Shown in pieces: positions 6,518-6,653 of a DNA stretch of 6,653 bases (within the stretch, counting starts at the first letter, position 1; each line of letters begins with the position of its first letter). This stretch comes from Pseudomonadota bacterium (lineage in GTDB: Bacteria; Desulfobacterota; Anaeroferrophillalia; Anaeroferrophillales; Tharpellaceae), in contig DAOWHJ010000069.1 in NCBI GenBank assembly GCA_030641485.1, forward strand, positions 1 to 6,653, written 5' to 3'. The position numbers and the translations under genes are program-made. The notes under the pieces are model-generated. The model saw nothing but the letters and a program-made list of their open reading frames with translations, had not been told where the DNA came from and searched no databases.

Positions 6518-6653
6518 GATGCCCTCGTAAAAAGTCACGGGATGGCTAAGTAAAAATTTCGATATACAAGATGTTGTGGTTTTTCAGGCGCGAGACCATA
6601 CATGTAGTATGTCGAGTGCCTGAAAAACCACAACAGCGCAGTAGATCGGACTT
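6518..6653. repeat. Candidate dispersed intergenic repeat, right end outside window
   Basis: The segment starts with GATGCCCTCGTAAAAAGTC (6518-6536), a phrase of a type I recall as recurring between genes in deltaproteobacterial genomes. It contains a long hairpin (6572-6635) and ends at the window edge with GACTT, the reverse complement of AAGTC at 6532-6536. That is what the start of an inverted terminal copy would look like. There is no transposase gene, so it would be a non-autonomous, MITE-like element. Its family and true right end cannot be seen here. Confidence 0.45.
6572..6635. repeat. Long hairpin with perfect 18-bp stem
   Basis: The arm TGTTGTGGTTTTTCAGGC (6572-6589) is exactly complementary to 6618-6635. 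The 28-base centre can fold further: CATAC/GTATG (6597-6601, 6607-6611) around the 8-bp palindrome TACATGTA. Without a T-run on either side it is not a typical terminator. It could act as a protein-binding palindrome or as the core of the surrounding repeat. Confidence 0.85.

Larger units (their letters stand above)
6134..6653. other. Gene-free region upstream of the porin
   Basis: No coding frame with a ribosome site is seen on either strand in these 520 bases. The part next to the porin is A+T-rich and should hold its promoter and leader. Small symmetric elements are present: AGACA-N5-TGTCT near 6252-6266, GTCT-TT-AGAC (6397-6406), a T10A7 tract framed by GC...GC (6411-6431), GGGCG-N13-CGCCC (6451-6473) and TGTCAA-ATC-TTGACA (6484-6498). 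None is followed by a proper T-run. The last 136 bases look like a dispersed repeat, listed separately. I recognise no riboswitch or RNA gene. Confidence 0.6.

Noticed and set aside
6134..6653. CRISPR array, tRNA or riboswitch
   Set aside because: There are no regularly spaced direct repeats, no cloverleaf with a T-loop, and no aptamer core I recognise.

Overview
The window looks like a chromosomal piece of an anaerobic Gram-negative bacterium, most likely of the deltaproteobacterial type (Desulfobacterota or relatives). It encodes an outer-membrane beta-barrel with a signal peptide and a C-terminal Phe, an exported FG-GAP/VCBS-repeat protein, and a radical SAM enzyme. The long intergenic end also resembles dispersed repeats remembered from such genomes. 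The lineage is an inference; no marker gene settles it.

Layout from left to right. (1) 1-1026 (+) is the 3' part of a radical SAM protein gene; the cluster-binding N-terminus lies outside the window. (2) 1027-1576 is a small accessory-looking patch, visibly richer in A+T than the next gene. It holds the C-terminal remnant of a zeta-toxin-like P-loop ATPase (1121-1309) without a start codon or kinase core. Three bases later comes an intact 59-codon basic protein (1312-1491), which I propose is the surviving antitoxin-like partner. A hairpin flanked by TAAC and CGTTAG follows, a weak candidate for an integron attC site. (3) 1577-2728 (+) is a complete class I/II PLP aminotransferase with its catalytic residues. 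(4) 2734-4482 (-) is a secreted protein with an N-terminal FlgT-C-like domain and four or five Ca-binding-type FG-GAP loops, convergent with the aminotransferase and only 5 bp from it. (5) 4598-4631 is a strong intrinsic terminator for the minus-strand porin gene. (6) 4658-6121 (-) is a porin-like, Asp-rich outer-membrane beta-barrel, with its start fixed by an AGGAGG site. (7) 6134-6653 is 520 bp without a gene. It holds the porin leader, several small palindromes, and at the right edge an 18-bp-stem hairpin inside what looks like a dispersed intergenic repeat cut by the window end.

The genes do not form one pathway. The two minus-strand genes both act in the cell envelope but are separated by a terminator. 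The aminotransferase serves amino-acid metabolism. The most unusual part is the decayed toxin with its intact small downstream gene.
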